A model generated the notes under the pieces. It saw nothing but the letters and a program-made list of their open reading frames with translations, was not told the origin of the DNA and ran no database searches. Source: Janthinobacterium lividum (GTDB lineage Bacteria; Pseudomonadota; Gammaproteobacteria; Burkholderiales; Burkholderiaceae_D). From it: a stretch of 64,000 nucleotides of DNA. The position numbers were made by a program, and so were the translations under genes. Positions 38,291 to 46,263 of this stretch are shown piece by piece; the stretch's first letter is position 1; each line of letters opens with the position of its first letter. The stretch lies in assembly GCF_034424625.1 (NCBI RefSeq), contig NZ_CP139976.1, positions 806,001-870,000 on the forward strand, given 5' to 3'.

Positions 38291-39487
38291 ATGAGCAAAC
38301 AACTTCAAGACGCCTACATCGTCTCTGCAACCCGCACCCCGATCGGCAAGGCGCCGCGCGGCATGTTCAAGAACACCCGCCCGGACGACCTGCTGGTGCG
38401 CGTGCTGCAATCGGCCCTGGCGCAAGCGCCTGGCCTCGACCCTGCGCTGATCACCGACGCCATCATCGGCTGCTCGTTCCCGGAAGCGGAGCAGGGCTTC
38501 AATATCGCGCGTAACTCGGTGCTGCTGGCCGGCTTGCCGAAAACCGTGGGCGGCGTCACCGTCAACCGCTACTGCGCTTCGGGCATCACGGCCATTGCCA
38601 TGGCAGCCGACCGCATCCGCGTGGGCGAAGCCGACGTGATGATCGCCGGCGGCATCGAATCGATGTCGATGGTGCCGATGATGGGCCACCACCCATCGAT
38701 GAACCTGGACATGTTCAGCGACGAAAACATCGGCATGGCTTACGGCATGGGCCTGACGGCCGAAAAAGTGGCGCAGCAATGGAAAGTGTCGCGCGAACAG
38801 CAGGACGCGTTCTCCGTTGAATCGCACCGCCGCGCCATCGCCGCGCAGCAAGCCGGTTTCTTCAAGGCGGAAACGACGCCAGTGGAAATCATCACGCGCA
38901 CGCCGAACCTGGCTACCGGCCAGGTCGACGTGAGCCGCCGCACCGTCGACACGGACGAAGGCGCGCGCGCCGATTCGTCGATGGAGTCGCTGGCCAAGCT
39001 GAAGCCCGTCTTCGCCGCCAAGGGCAGCGTTACCGCCGCCAACAGCTCGCAGATGTCCGACGGCGCCGGCGCGCTGCTGATCGTCAGCGAAAAAATCCTG
39101 CGCGAGCATAACTTGACCCCGCTGGCGAAATTCTCCTCGTTCGCCGTGCGCGGCGTGCCGCCAGAAATCATGGGCATCGGTCCGAAATTCGCCATTCCCG
39201 CAGCGTGCGCCGCCGCCGGCATCACGCAAGACCAGCTGGACTGGATCGAGCTGAACGAAGCGTTTGCGGCACAGGCACTGGCCGTCATCGGCGACCTGGG
39301 CCTGGACCCGGCAAAAGTGAACCCGATGGGCGGCGCGATCGCCCTGGGCCACCCGCTGGGCGCCACCGGTGCCATCCGTGCCGCCACCGTGATCCACGCG
39401 CTGCAGCGCACCAAGCAGAAGTACGGCATGGTCACGATGTGCGTGGGCGCCGGCATGGGCGCGGCCGGAATTTTTGAACGCGTATAA
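38291..39487 (+). CDS. fadA: acetyl-CoA C-acyltransferase (3-ketoacyl-CoA thiolase)
   Basis: The 398-residue thiolase cleaves 3-ketoacyl-CoA. The nucleophile Cys95 is in VNRYCASGITAIA, the His of GHPLGATGA lies near residue 355, and the second catalytic Cys is in MVTMCVGAGMGAA near 385. It partners with the FadN-type protein two genes upstream. The gene symbol is by function; it could also be named fadI or atoB-like. A hairpin with a weak T-run follows its stop. Confidence 0.93.
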   Translation: MSKQLQDAYIVSATRTPIGKAPRGMFKNTRPDDLLVRVLQSALAQAPGLDPALITDAIIGCSFPEAEQGFNIARNSVLLAGLPKTVGGVTVNRYCASGITAIAMAADRIRVGEADVMIAGGIESMSMVPMMGHHPSMNLDMFSDENIGMAYGMGLTAEKVAQQWKVSREQQDAFSVESHRRAIAAQQAGFFKAETTPVEIITRTPNLATGQVDVSRRTVDTDEGARADSSMESLAKLKPVFAAKGSVTAANSSQMSDGAGALLIVSEKILREHNLTPLAKFSSFAVRGVPPEIMGIGPKFAIPAACAAAGITQDQLDWIELNEAFAAQALAVIGDLGLDPAKVNPMGGAIALGHPLGATGAIRAATVIHALQRTKQKYGMVTMCVGAGMGAAGIFERV

Positions 39488-39513
39488 GTCTGGCTGAGTA
39501 AAGCAATAAAACA

Positions 39514-39550
39514 GGGCGCTGTGGGATGACTCCGGCGCCCTTTATCTTTT
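39514..39550 (+). terminator. hairpin with interrupted T-tract between fadA and the hydratase gene
   Basis: GGGCGC (39514-39519) pairs with GCGCCC (39535-39540), with a 15-base loop, followed by TTTATCTTTT and then GGAG, the ribosome binding site of the next gene. It is probably a leaky terminator that lowers expression of the distal gene. Confidence 0.6.
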
Positions 39551-39559
39551 GGAGACGAC

Positions 39560-40339
39560 ATGGATATTTTGTGCAGCAAGAGCGAGGGCATCCTGACCCT
39601 GGAATTCAACCGCCTGGAACGCAAGAATGCGATCACGGGCGCCATGTACCAGACCCTGGCTGATGCGCTGGTGGCGGCCGAGACGGATGATGAAGTACGC
39701 GCCATCCTGATCTGCGGCAAGCGCGAGATTTTCACGGCCGGTAACGACCTTGATGACTTCATGAAGACGGCGCGTCCGAAGGATGGTTCGCTCGATCATG
39801 ACCGTCCCGTGTTCCAGTTCATGCGCGCCCTGTACGGCAGCAGCAAGCCCGTGGTGGCAGCCGTGTCCGGCCCGGCCATCGGCATCGGCACCACCTTGCT
39901 GATGCACTGCGACCTGGTCTACGCGGCAGACAATGCCAGCTTCTCGATGCCGTTCACGCAGCTGGGCCTGTGCCCGGAATTCGGCTCCAGCCTGCTGCTC
40001 ACGCAATTGGCCGGCTACCCGCGCGCGGCGGAAAAGCTGATGCTGGGCGAAGCGTTCCCGGCCAGCGAAGCGCTGGAAATGGGCCTGGTGTCGAAGGTCG
40101 TGCCCCTGTATGACTTGATGACCTTCGCGCAAGGCCAGGCCGCCAAGCTGGTGGCCCTGCCGGCCGCCTCGATCCGCGCCACCAAGCGCCTGATGAAGCA
40201 AAGCCGCATGGAACCGATGAAGGCGGCCATCGCCGACGAAAACAAACTGTTCAGCGCCATGCTGGGCGGCGCCGAAGCGAAGGAAGCGTTTACGGCCTTC
40301 TTTGAAAAGAGGAAGCCGGATTTCAAGAAGTTTGCCTAA
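39560..40339 (+). CDS. enoyl-CoA hydratase/isomerase family protein
   Basis: The 259-residue crotonase-family protein has the oxyanion segments FTAGNDLDDFMKT (near residue 56) and AVSGPAIGIGTTLLMHCDLVYA (near 97), then FTQLGLCPEFGSSLLL. It is of single-domain length. The final step-specific activity (hydratase or isomerase for unsaturated acyl-CoA) is open. It is the last gene of the beta-oxidation operon, behind a leaky terminator-like hairpin. Confidence 0.88.
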   Translation: MDILCSKSEGILTLEFNRLERKNAITGAMYQTLADALVAAETDDEVRAILICGKREIFTAGNDLDDFMKTARPKDGSLDHDRPVFQFMRALYGSSKPVVAAVSGPAIGIGTTLLMHCDLVYAADNASFSMPFTQLGLCPEFGSSLLLTQLAGYPRAAEKLMLGEAFPASEALEMGLVSKVVPLYDLMTFAQGQAAKLVALPAASIRATKRLMKQSRMEPMKAAIADENKLFSAMLGGAEAKEAFTAFFEKRKPDFKKFA

Positions 40340-40370
40340 GCTCCAGGACGCAAACCCAAATGCGGCACTG

Positions 40371-40401
40371 CTGGGGTCGGACCCTCAGGGTCCGACCCCA
40401 G
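40371..40401. repeat. 31-bp REP-like palindrome
   Basis: CTGGGGTCGGACCC (40371-40384) is separated by TCA from its exact complement GGGTCCGACCCCAG (40388-40401). The 14-bp perfect arms and GGGGTCGGACCC core resemble extragenic palindromes scattered in proteobacterial genomes. With no T-run it may still act as an end-of-transcript stem for the beta-oxidation operon. Confidence 0.7.
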
Positions 40402-40427
40402 AATTTGCTTCTCGGGTTTACTCGCGC

Positions 40428-40442
40428 TAGACGACTGGTCTA
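40428..40442. promoter_or_regulatory. NemR-like operator upstream of the repressor gene
   Basis: TAGACGACTGGTCTA is an imperfect palindrome (TAGAC-N5-GTCTA) ending seven bases before the -10-like TAGAAT of the TetR gene. A nearly identical site at 41119-41133 precedes the reductase gene, so one regulator probably binds both. Confidence 0.7.
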
Positions 40443-40449
40443 ATTGTGC

Positions 40450-40455
40450 TAGAAT
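40450..40455 (+). promoter_or_regulatory. -10-like TAGAAT seven bases before the nemR-like start
   Basis: TAGAAT is followed after seven bases by ATG at 40463, with no ribosome binding site between. The operator at 40428-40442 overlaps where the -35 would be, so bound repressor would block this promoter. Confidence 0.5.
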
Positions 40456-40462
40456 ACCTCGC

Positions 40463-41062
40463 ATGAAAGCTGAATACACCGACGTGCGCCAGCACATTAT
40501 CGACCAGGGCAAGGCCATCATCACGCGCAAGGGCTTTGCCGGCGTGGGACTGAACGAGATCTTGTCGGCCGCCGACGTGCCCAAGGGCTCGTTCTACCAT
40601 TACTTCAAGTCCAAGGAATTGTTTGGCGAAGCGATGCTGGAAGATTACGTCACCGGCTACCTGGATGAAATGGAGCTCGTGCTGGGCCAGCCCGGCCAGA
40701 ACGCGGCGCAATCGCTGATGGCGTATTGGGCCAGCTGGACGAGCGAAAGCCTCGATGGCAGCGGTTGCGACTGCCGCTGCCTGGTGGTCAAGCTCAGCAG
40801 CGAAGTGGCGGACATGTCGGAACCGATGCGCGTGGCGCTGCTCGATGGCACCCACCGCATCATCGCCAGGCTGGCGCTGGCCATCGCGCGGGGCAGGGTG
40901 GACGACTCGTTGCCATCGGTGGCTGATCCGGCGCAGATGGCTGCCACCTTGTACCAGCTGTGGCTGGGCGCGGCGATGCTGACCAAGCTGCGGCGCGATG
41001 CCAGCGCCCTGCAAACTGCCTGGCGGGCAACCCTGGCGATGTTGCAGCTGCCGCCGGACTAA
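40463..41062 (+). CDS. NemR-like TetR repressor, electrophile-responsive
   Basis: The 199-residue TetR protein resembles E. coli NemR along its length: RGF/KGFAGVGLNEIL near 23, VPKGSFYHYFKSKELFGEAMLE near 39, and the sensor region CRCLVVKLSSEVADMSEPMR. NemR senses reactive electrophiles and chlorine species through Cys106; here Cys106 is conserved at the same number, with Cys102 and Cys104 added just before it. It is followed by a YqhD-like reductase and a DJ-1 protein, which fits aldehyde defence. Autoregulation is indicated by the operator over its promoter. Similarity was judged from memory of the E. coli protein. Confidence 0.78.
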   Translation: MKAEYTDVRQHIIDQGKAIITRKGFAGVGLNEILSAADVPKGSFYHYFKSKELFGEAMLEDYVTGYLDEMELVLGQPGQNAAQSLMAYWASWTSESLDGSGCDCRCLVVKLSSEVADMSEPMRVALLDGTHRIIARLALAIARGRVDDSLPSVADPAQMAATLYQLWLGAAMLTKLRRDASALQTAWRATLAMLQLPPD

Positions 41063-41078
41063 TGGGCGGGCGCCAGGT

Positions 41079-41107
41079 ACGCGGATGACAATCGTCCGCG
41101 TTTTTTT
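41079..41107 (+). terminator. intrinsic terminator after the nemR-like gene
   Basis: ACGCGGATGA (41079-41088) pairs with TCGTCCGCGT (41092-41101, one G-U pair), with a three-base loop and a run of T through 41107. It separates the repressor transcript from the reductase promoter immediately downstream. Confidence 0.85.
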
Positions 41108-41118
41108 GAACTGCATTC

Positions 41119-41133
41119 TAGACGACCAGTCTA
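41119..41133. promoter_or_regulatory. NemR-like operator upstream of the YqhD-like gene
   Basis: TAGACGACCAGTCTA differs from the site at 40428-40442 only at the two central bases (CA for TG). It lies 19 bases before the ATG at 41152 and directly after a strong terminator. Confidence 0.7.
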
Positions 41134-41151
41134 ATAATAAGGGGCGACATC

Positions 41152-42309
41152 ATGAAAAATTTTGAATTCCATAACCCGACCTGTATTGTCTTTGGTCTTG
41201 ATACCGTCGCCAAATTGTCCACGCTGGTGCCGCCCGATGCGCGCGTGCTGATCCTGTACGGCGGCGCCAGCGCGGAAAAGACTGGCACTCTGGCCGAGGT
41301 ACGCGCCGCGCTGGGCCAGCGCAGCGTGCAGGAGTTTGGCGGCATCGAACCCAATCCCAGCTATGAAACCCTGATGCGCGCCGTGGCCCAGGTGCGCAAC
41401 GAAAAGCTGGACTTCCTGCTGGCCGTCGGTGGCGGCTCGGTGATCGATGGCACCAAGTTCGTCGCCGCCGCCGCCCTGTACGACGGCGAGCCGTGGGAAA
41501 TCGCCGAGCGCGGCGGCGCCAATGTGCAGCGCGCCCTGCCGTTTGGCACGGTACTGACCTTGCCGGCCACGGGGTCGGAAATGAACAGCGGCGGCGTGGT
41601 GACGAAAAAAGCCACGCATGACAAGCTGAGTTTTCGCAACCCGCTGCTGTATCCGCAATTTTCCGTACTCGACCCCAGCAAAACGTTTACCTTGCCGGCC
41701 ACGCAGGTGGCCAACGGCCTGGTCGACGCCTTTGTGCACACCACGGAACAGTATCTGACCTACCCGGCCCAGGCGAAGGTGCAGGACCGCTTTGCCGAAG
41801 GCTTGCTGCAGACCCTGGTCGAAATCGCGCCGCAGGCCGTCGCATCGCCCGACGATTACGCCACCCGCGCCAACCTGATGTGGACCGCCACCCTGGCGCT
41901 GAATGGCCTGATCGGCGCCGGCGTGCCGCAGGACTGGGCCACCCACATGATCGGCCACGAACTGACGGCCCTGTACGACATCGACCATGCGCGCACCCTG
42001 GCCCTGGTACTGCCCGCGCTGCTGGACGTGCAGCGCGAGCAGAAACGCGGCAAATTGCTACAGTATGGCGAGCGTGTCTGGAACATCACGCAGGGCAGCG
42101 ACGACGAGCGCATAACCGCGGCCATCGCCCGCACCCGCGCCTTCTTTGAAGGGCTGGGCATCCCGACCCGTTTATCGGCCTATCAGCTGGGCCAGGAAGC
42201 GGTGGAAGCGGTACTGACGCAATTGGAAGCACATGGCATGACCTCCCTCGGCGAACACCGCGATATCGACCTCGCGCGCAGCCGCCGTATCCTCGAAGCA
42301 GCACTGTAA
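41152..42309 (+). CDS. yqhD: iron-containing alcohol dehydrogenase, YqhD-like aldehyde reductase
   Basis: The 385-residue enzyme matches YqhD, an NADPH-dependent reductase for broad short aldehydes: MKNFEFHNPTCIVFG at the start, the nucleotide-binding GGGSVIDGTKF near residue 94, ATGSEMNSGGVVT, and the metal-ligand region with HTTEQYLTYP and MIGHELTALYDIDHA. It has an own operator and promoter region after the repressor terminator. The role is detoxification of reactive aldehydes. Confidence 0.9.
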   Translation: MKNFEFHNPTCIVFGLDTVAKLSTLVPPDARVLILYGGASAEKTGTLAEVRAALGQRSVQEFGGIEPNPSYETLMRAVAQVRNEKLDFLLAVGGGSVIDGTKFVAAAALYDGEPWEIAERGGANVQRALPFGTVLTLPATGSEMNSGGVVTKKATHDKLSFRNPLLYPQFSVLDPSKTFTLPATQVANGLVDAFVHTTEQYLTYPAQAKVQDRFAEGLLQTLVEIAPQAVASPDDYATRANLMWTATLALNGLIGAGVPQDWATHMIGHELTALYDIDHARTLALVLPALLDVQREQKRGKLLQYGERVWNITQGSDDERITAAIARTRAFFEGLGIPTRLSAYQLGQEAVEAVLTQLEAHGMTSLGEHRDIDLARSRRILEAAL

Positions 42310-42331
42310 CTCTGACATAAAAGGAAGCAAT

Positions 42332-43009
42332 ATGAACATCCTGATGGTACTCACCTCGCACGACAAACTCGGTAACACTGGCAAGAAAACCGGTTTCTGG
42401 CTGGAAGAATTCGCCGCGCCCTACTATGCGCTGCAAGAAGCGGGCGCGAAGCTGACGGTCGTTTCGCCGCTGGGCGGCCAGCCGCCGCTGGACCCGAAAA
42501 GCGACGAGCCGGATTCGCAAACGGATGCCACGCGCCGCTTCAAGCAGGACGCCGATGCGCAAGCCGTGCTGGCCAACACGGGCAAGCTGGCCGACGTGAA
42601 GGCAGCGGACTTTGACGCCGTGTTCTATCCGGGCGGCCATGGCCCGCTGTGGGACCTGGCCGAAGATCCGCACTCGATCGCGCTGATCGAACAGATGATC
42701 GCCGCCGGCAAGCCGGTCGCTGCCGTCTGCCACGCGCCCGGCGTGCTGCGTCACGTGAAGGCAACCGACGGTACGCCGCTGGTGCGCGGCAAGCAGGTGA
42801 CGGGCTTTACGAATACCGAGGAAGACGCCGTCGGCTTGAGCGCGATCGTGCCTTTCCTGGTCGAGGACATGCTGAAGGCAAACGGTGGCGTCTACTCGAA
42901 GCTGGGCGACTGGCAGCCGTATGCCGTCACCGATGGCTTGCTGGTCACGGGCCAGAATCCCGCGTCGTCGGAAGCGGCCGCGCAGGCGCTGCTCAAGTTG
43001 CTGGCCTGA
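42332..43009 (+). CDS. DJ-1/PfpI family protein, class I glutamine amidotransferase-like
   Basis: The 225-residue protein has the nucleophile elbow AAVCHAPG with Cys133 followed by His134, and the supporting Glu in FWLEEFAAPY near residue 25. This is the HchA-like subgroup, whose members act on glyoxal/methylglyoxal or act as chaperones. It is 22 bases after the YqhD-like gene and follows AAAAGGAAG, so it is part of the same operon and the same electrophile defence. Confidence 0.88.
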   Translation: MNILMVLTSHDKLGNTGKKTGFWLEEFAAPYYALQEAGAKLTVVSPLGGQPPLDPKSDEPDSQTDATRRFKQDADAQAVLANTGKLADVKAADFDAVFYPGGHGPLWDLAEDPHSIALIEQMIAAGKPVAAVCHAPGVLRHVKATDGTPLVRGKQVTGFTNTEEDAVGLSAIVPFLVEDMLKANGGVYSKLGDWQPYAVTDGLLVTGQNPASSEAAAQALLKLLA

Positions 43010-43016
43010 TGCCAGG

Positions 43017-43604
43017 CTAGTTCCGGGCGGCCATGCCCGCCAGGATCAGGCCGACCGAAGCATGCCAGGCTGTGTCGCTGGCGGGCCTGCCCGCCAGCGC
43101 ATAGCCGTGCAGGAAATCGACAAGCGCATCGCGCCCGCGCTGACGGGTTTTCTTGTCCAGGTCGAGGCTCTCCACAGCCAGCTCGAACAGTGCCGTGAAT
43201 CGCTCGGCCACGTCGGCTTGCGCCACCAGTCCACGCGCCATCAGGCGCACGAAATACGGCGTGGCGCTGACCAGTTCCAGGTATAGCGCGCACAGCGCGA
43301 GCACACGCCGTGGCGCCGCCTGGCGCCGCGTAAACGGTGGCTGGCACGGATCGAGCGCGGCAAAACGCTGCACCATCAACGCTTGCAACAATTCCTCTTT
43401 TCCCGCGTAGTAGTGATACAGGGCCATGGCGTCGACGCCCAGGCTTTGCGCCAGCGCGCGCATGGAAAACGCTTCGCCCTTTTCTTCCAGCAGGGCCAGG
43501 GCCGCTTGCAGGATGCTGGCGTTGTCCAGTGCGGGGAGGGCGCGGTGCGGACGCCCGGCGCGGCGCACGGGAGATCCGATGACTTGAAGTTTTGGGGTTT
43601 TCAT
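43017..43604 (-). CDS. TetR family regulator, divergent from a DHFR-like gene
   Basis: The protein of about 195 residues has a TetR-type helix-turn-helix (FSMRALAQSLGVDAMALYHYYAGKEELLQ, residues about 50-78) and a C-terminal domain like the TetR_C family that ends in WHASVGLILAGMA. The ATG at 43604 is preferred, because the palindromic operator and -10-like TAGAAT end seven bases before it; another ATG at 43610 lies within one base of that hexamer. It faces away from the reductase gene at 43646 and probably represses both genes. Confidence 0.85.
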   Translation of the reverse strand: MKTPKLQVIGSPVRRAGRPHRALPALDNASILQAALALLEEKGEAFSMRALAQSLGVDAMALYHYYAGKEELLQALMVQRFAALDPCQPPFTRRQAAPRRVLALCALYLELVSATPYFVRLMARGLVAQADVAERFTALFELAVESLDLDKKTRQRGRDALVDFLHGYALAGRPASDTAWHASVGLILAGMAARN

Positions 43605-43610
43605 GGGCAT

Positions 43611-43629
43611 AATTCTACACTGTAGAATT
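43611..43629. promoter_or_regulatory. perfect 19-bp operator palindrome covering both divergent -10 elements
   Basis: AATTCTACA-C-TGTAGAATT is a perfect inverted repeat. It contains TAGAAT on the plus strand (43623-43628) and on the minus strand (43617-43612), so a bound TetR dimer would block both the regulator and the 43646 gene. Confidence 0.75.
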
Positions 43630-43645
43630 AAATGAAAGCACACCC

Positions 43646-44173
43646 ATGAAAAAAACTTCTGTCAGCGTTTTTCTCGGCATCAGCATCGACGGCTGCATCG
43701 CCGGAGAAAATGGAGACTTGTCCTGGCTGGCCGAACTGGCCCCCGACTCGCCCGACGCCACCGGCTACACGGCATTGATGGATCAAGTCGATACCCTTCT
43801 GATCGGCCGCACCACGTATGACGCTGTGCTGGGCTTCGAACCGTGGCCATATGCGGGCAAGCGCGTGGTGGTACTCAGCCACCGCGACTTCGCGCCGCGC
43901 CATGGCGAGCAGCGCCGCGAAGGCAGCGTGCGTGCAGTGCTGGAGGGGTTGGCAGAGGAGGGCTGCCGCCACGTGTATCTCGATGGCGGCGCCGTCATCC
44001 GTGCCGGCTTGCGCGAAGACGCCATCGACAGCCTGACCTTGTCCGTGCTGCCCGTGGTGCTGGGCAGGGGTGTGCGCCTGTTCGAGGATGGCTTGCCGCG
44101 CAGCGACTGGCGCCTGGACGGCACGCGCCAGCTGCCCAGCGGCGTGGTGCAGCTGCGCTATCGGAAAAATTAA
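43646..44173 (+). CDS. dihydrofolate reductase-like (RibD C-terminal domain) protein
   Basis: The 175-residue protein has the RibD_C/DHFR fold: SVFLGISIDGCIAG at the N terminus, LLIGRTTYDAVLGFEPWPYAGKRVVVLS, and VYLDGGAVIRAGLREDAIDSLTLSVLPVVLGRG. Such single-domain NADPH-dependent reductases are common accessory genes without a known substrate. It is divergently transcribed from the TetR gene over a shared operator. Its stop overlaps that of the convergent phosphoesterase gene by four bases. Confidence 0.85.
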   Translation: MKKTSVSVFLGISIDGCIAGENGDLSWLAELAPDSPDATGYTALMDQVDTLLIGRTTYDAVLGFEPWPYAGKRVVVLSHRDFAPRHGEQRREGSVRAVLEGLAEEGCRHVYLDGGAVIRAGLREDAIDSLTLSVLPVVLGRGVRLFEDGLPRSDWRLDGTRQLPSGVVQLRYRKN

Positions 44174-44973
44174 ACCGCGCTGGAGAGGTCGATGATGAAG
44201 CCGGAATCGTAGCGTTCATTCTCCGGCGTGCCATCGGGCCGCTTGTAGCCGCAGGGGTTGCAGACCACGCGGCACTGCTGGACGCGGTAGTCGAGCGAAG
44301 CGTGCATGTGGCCATGCACCCATAGGTCCGCCTGCGCCACCAGCGCGTCCAGCTGCGAGGCGAAGGCGGGCGAGCCCAGGTTCGTCGCGTACTGCTCTTC
44401 CACCGACAGCATCGAGGGCGCCATGTGGGTGATGACGACGGTCTTGCCATCGAAGGGTTGCGCCAGTTGCTGTTCCAGCCAGGCGCGGTGCTGCGCGTGC
44501 AGCTGCGCCGTGTCGGCCGCGCACAAGAGACGCGGCGTGTCGCCGCCCGTGCTGATGCGCTTGTAGTCGGGCATGTAGCTTTGCGCCGCGTTCAAGGCTT
44601 CGTCCCGGCGCTCCGCGCCGAACAGCAGAAAATCCGTCCACAGCGTGACGCCGAGGAAGCGCACGCCGTTGAGTACCACGGCATCGCCGTCGAGCAGGCG
44701 GATGCCGGCGCCCTGCGCATTGGCACTGGCGCAGGCGTCGCGCACGGCATCCTGCATGTGTTCCAGCTGATGCCCATAGCCCTCGTGATTGCCGTGCACG
44801 TACAGCACGGGCAGGGAGCCGAAGGTGCGCGCGGCCCAGGCGATGGCATTGCTGCCCGTATCGATGTCGCCGGCCAGGATCACCACGTCGGGTCGGCAGG
44901 CGGCAAGATCGATGGCGGGCGTGTCTTCGCCCCAGACTTCCAGGTGCAGGTCGGACAGGATCAGCAAACGCAT
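44170..44973 (-). CDS. metallophosphoesterase, copy 1
   Basis: The 267-residue calcineurin-like phosphoesterase has the five metal motifs: DLHLE (Asp8, His10), GDIDTGSNA, GNHEGYGH, the His in VITHMAPS, and HGHMHASLDYR. It is paralogous to the gene at 46538-47341, with near-identical motif contexts (DLHLE/DLHHE, GNHEGYGH, CRVV-NPCGYK). Substrates could be nucleotides or phosphoproteins; none can be assigned. The start ATG at 44973 gives MRLLILSDLH, as in the other copy. Confidence 0.88.
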   Translation of the reverse strand: MRLLILSDLHLEVWGEDTPAIDLAACRPDVVILAGDIDTGSNAIAWAARTFGSLPVLYVHGNHEGYGHQLEHMQDAVRDACASANAQGAGIRLLDGDAVVLNGVRFLGVTLWTDFLLFGAERRDEALNAAQSYMPDYKRISTGGDTPRLLCAADTAQLHAQHRAWLEQQLAQPFDGKTVVITHMAPSMLSVEEQYATNLGSPAFASQLDALVAQADLWVHGHMHASLDYRVQQCRVVCNPCGYKRPDGTPENERYDSGFIIDLSSAV

Positions 44974-45112
44974 GGCAGGAGGCGCGGCGAGGCGCACGGC
45001 AGTCAATGGGCCTCTATCGTAGCGCATGTCGCTGCGTCCGTCTGCTTGACCGCGCGAGGGTAGCGACGTTACCCTGTGGCATCGATTACCGCACACTCAT
45101 TACTGGAGCCGC

Positions 45113-46066
45113 ATGCCGCCTTTCTTCTTTCCCAAGACCTTGCTCAGTATCGCGCTGGCCGCCATGGCGCTGCCGTTTGCCGCGCATGCCGCCACGCCCG
45201 CCACCCCCGCCGTCGATCCCTTGACGCAGCCGATCGCCTCGCCGTATGCGGCGCAATGGAACCGTCCGCAGCAACCGGCGCGCATCCATGGCGACACGTA
45301 TTACGTGGGCGTGGGCGGCTTGAGCGTGGTGCTGATCGACACGCGCGAAGGCTTGATCCTGATCGATGGCGCGTTGCCGCAATCGGTGGCCGCCATCAAG
45401 GAACATATCCTCGAGCTGGGCTTTCGCCTGGAAGACATCAAGTTCATCCTGAATACGGAAGCGCATTTCGACCATTCGGGCGGCATCGCCGCCCTGGCCC
45501 GCGACAGCGGCGCGCAAGTGATCGCCAGCCCGCTCGGCGCGCAGGCGCTGCGCGCGGGATCGGTGCTCGCCATGGACCCGCAAGCGGGCGAAATCGATCC
45601 CATGCCGGCCGTGGAGAATGTGCGCGAGATCGCCGATGGCGAAACCCTGCAGCTGGGCGACGTGACCATCACGGCGCGCTACACGCCCGGCCATACGCCG
45701 GGCAGCACCAGCTGGACCTGGGTGTCGTGCGAGGATGCGGAGCGCAAGGAATGCCTGAGCGTGGTCTTCGGCGCGAGCCTCACGCCGGTGGCGGCCGACG
45801 ATTTTCACTACCTGGGCGATGACCGCCATGCGGACCTGACGCCGGCCTTCCGCCGCGTCATGCAGGACTTTGCCCGGCTGCCGTGCGATATCCTGATCTC
45901 GGCCCACCCCGACCACTCCGGCGGCGACCAGAAGCTGACGCAATTGCTGGAAGGCGTCACGCCGAATCCCTTCATCGATGCGCAGGCATGCAGCCACTAC
46001 GCTGCCAAAAATGAAGCGAAGCTCGATGCCCGCATCGCGAAAGAAAAAGCGGCCGCGACAAAATAA
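45113..46066 (+). CDS. subclass B3-like metallo-beta-lactamase with Glu at the first zinc ligand
   Basis: The 317-residue protein has a signal peptide (about residues 1-26) and a metallo-beta-lactamase fold. The zinc motif reads E116-A-H118-F-D120-H121, where classical B3 enzymes have His at 116. The later ligands are present: His194 in TPGHTPGST and His265 in SAHPDHSGG. The C-terminal region and GHTPGS context match B3 rather than B1 or B2. Two Cys (206 and 214) could pair. Glu116 variants of B3 have been described, but whether this one hydrolyses carbapenems is unknown. A ribosome binding site TGGAG precedes the ATG. Confidence 0.82.
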   Translation: MPPFFFPKTLLSIALAAMALPFAAHAATPATPAVDPLTQPIASPYAAQWNRPQQPARIHGDTYYVGVGGLSVVLIDTREGLILIDGALPQSVAAIKEHILELGFRLEDIKFILNTEAHFDHSGGIAALARDSGAQVIASPLGAQALRAGSVLAMDPQAGEIDPMPAVENVREIADGETLQLGDVTITARYTPGHTPGSTSWTWVSCEDAERKECLSVVFGASLTPVAADDFHYLGDDRHADLTPAFRRVMQDFARLPCDILISAHPDHSGGDQKLTQLLEGVTPNPFIDAQACSHYAAKNEAKLDARIAKEKAAATK

Positions 46067-46096
46067 CAACGTTGGCGTCTTCGCCATGAAAAGCGG

Positions 46097-46125
46097 TTGA
46101 CGCACTGCAGCATAAGGTGCAGAAT
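46097..46125 (+). promoter_or_regulatory. sigma-70-like promoter TTGACG-17 bp-CAGAAT
   Basis: TTGACG (46097-46102) and CAGAAT (46120-46125) are spaced by 17 bp. Transcription would start near 46132 and meet the terminator at 46264-46296. Confidence 0.6.
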
Positions 46126-46169
46126 CGTCCTCCGCAGTTCAGATTAACCAGATTAAAGAAAGGAAACCC

Positions 46170-46205
46170 ATGTTCGAGCAGGCTGGCAGCAAGTACGACC
46201 ACTAG
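46170..46205 (+). CDS. 11-residue ORF inside the candidate small RNA
   Basis: ATG at 46170 follows the ribosome binding site AAAGGAAA at a good distance and encodes MFEQAGSKYDH before TAG. Three charged and two aromatic residues give no clue to function. It may be a leader peptide or the coding part of a dual-function RNA. Only comparison with related genomes can show whether it is translated. Confidence 0.35.
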   Translation: MFEQAGSKYDH

Positions 46206-46263
46206 CCCCGTGCATGACGCTCGGGGCCATCGGCACATTGCCGATCCCGAGCCGGTGTCCTTC

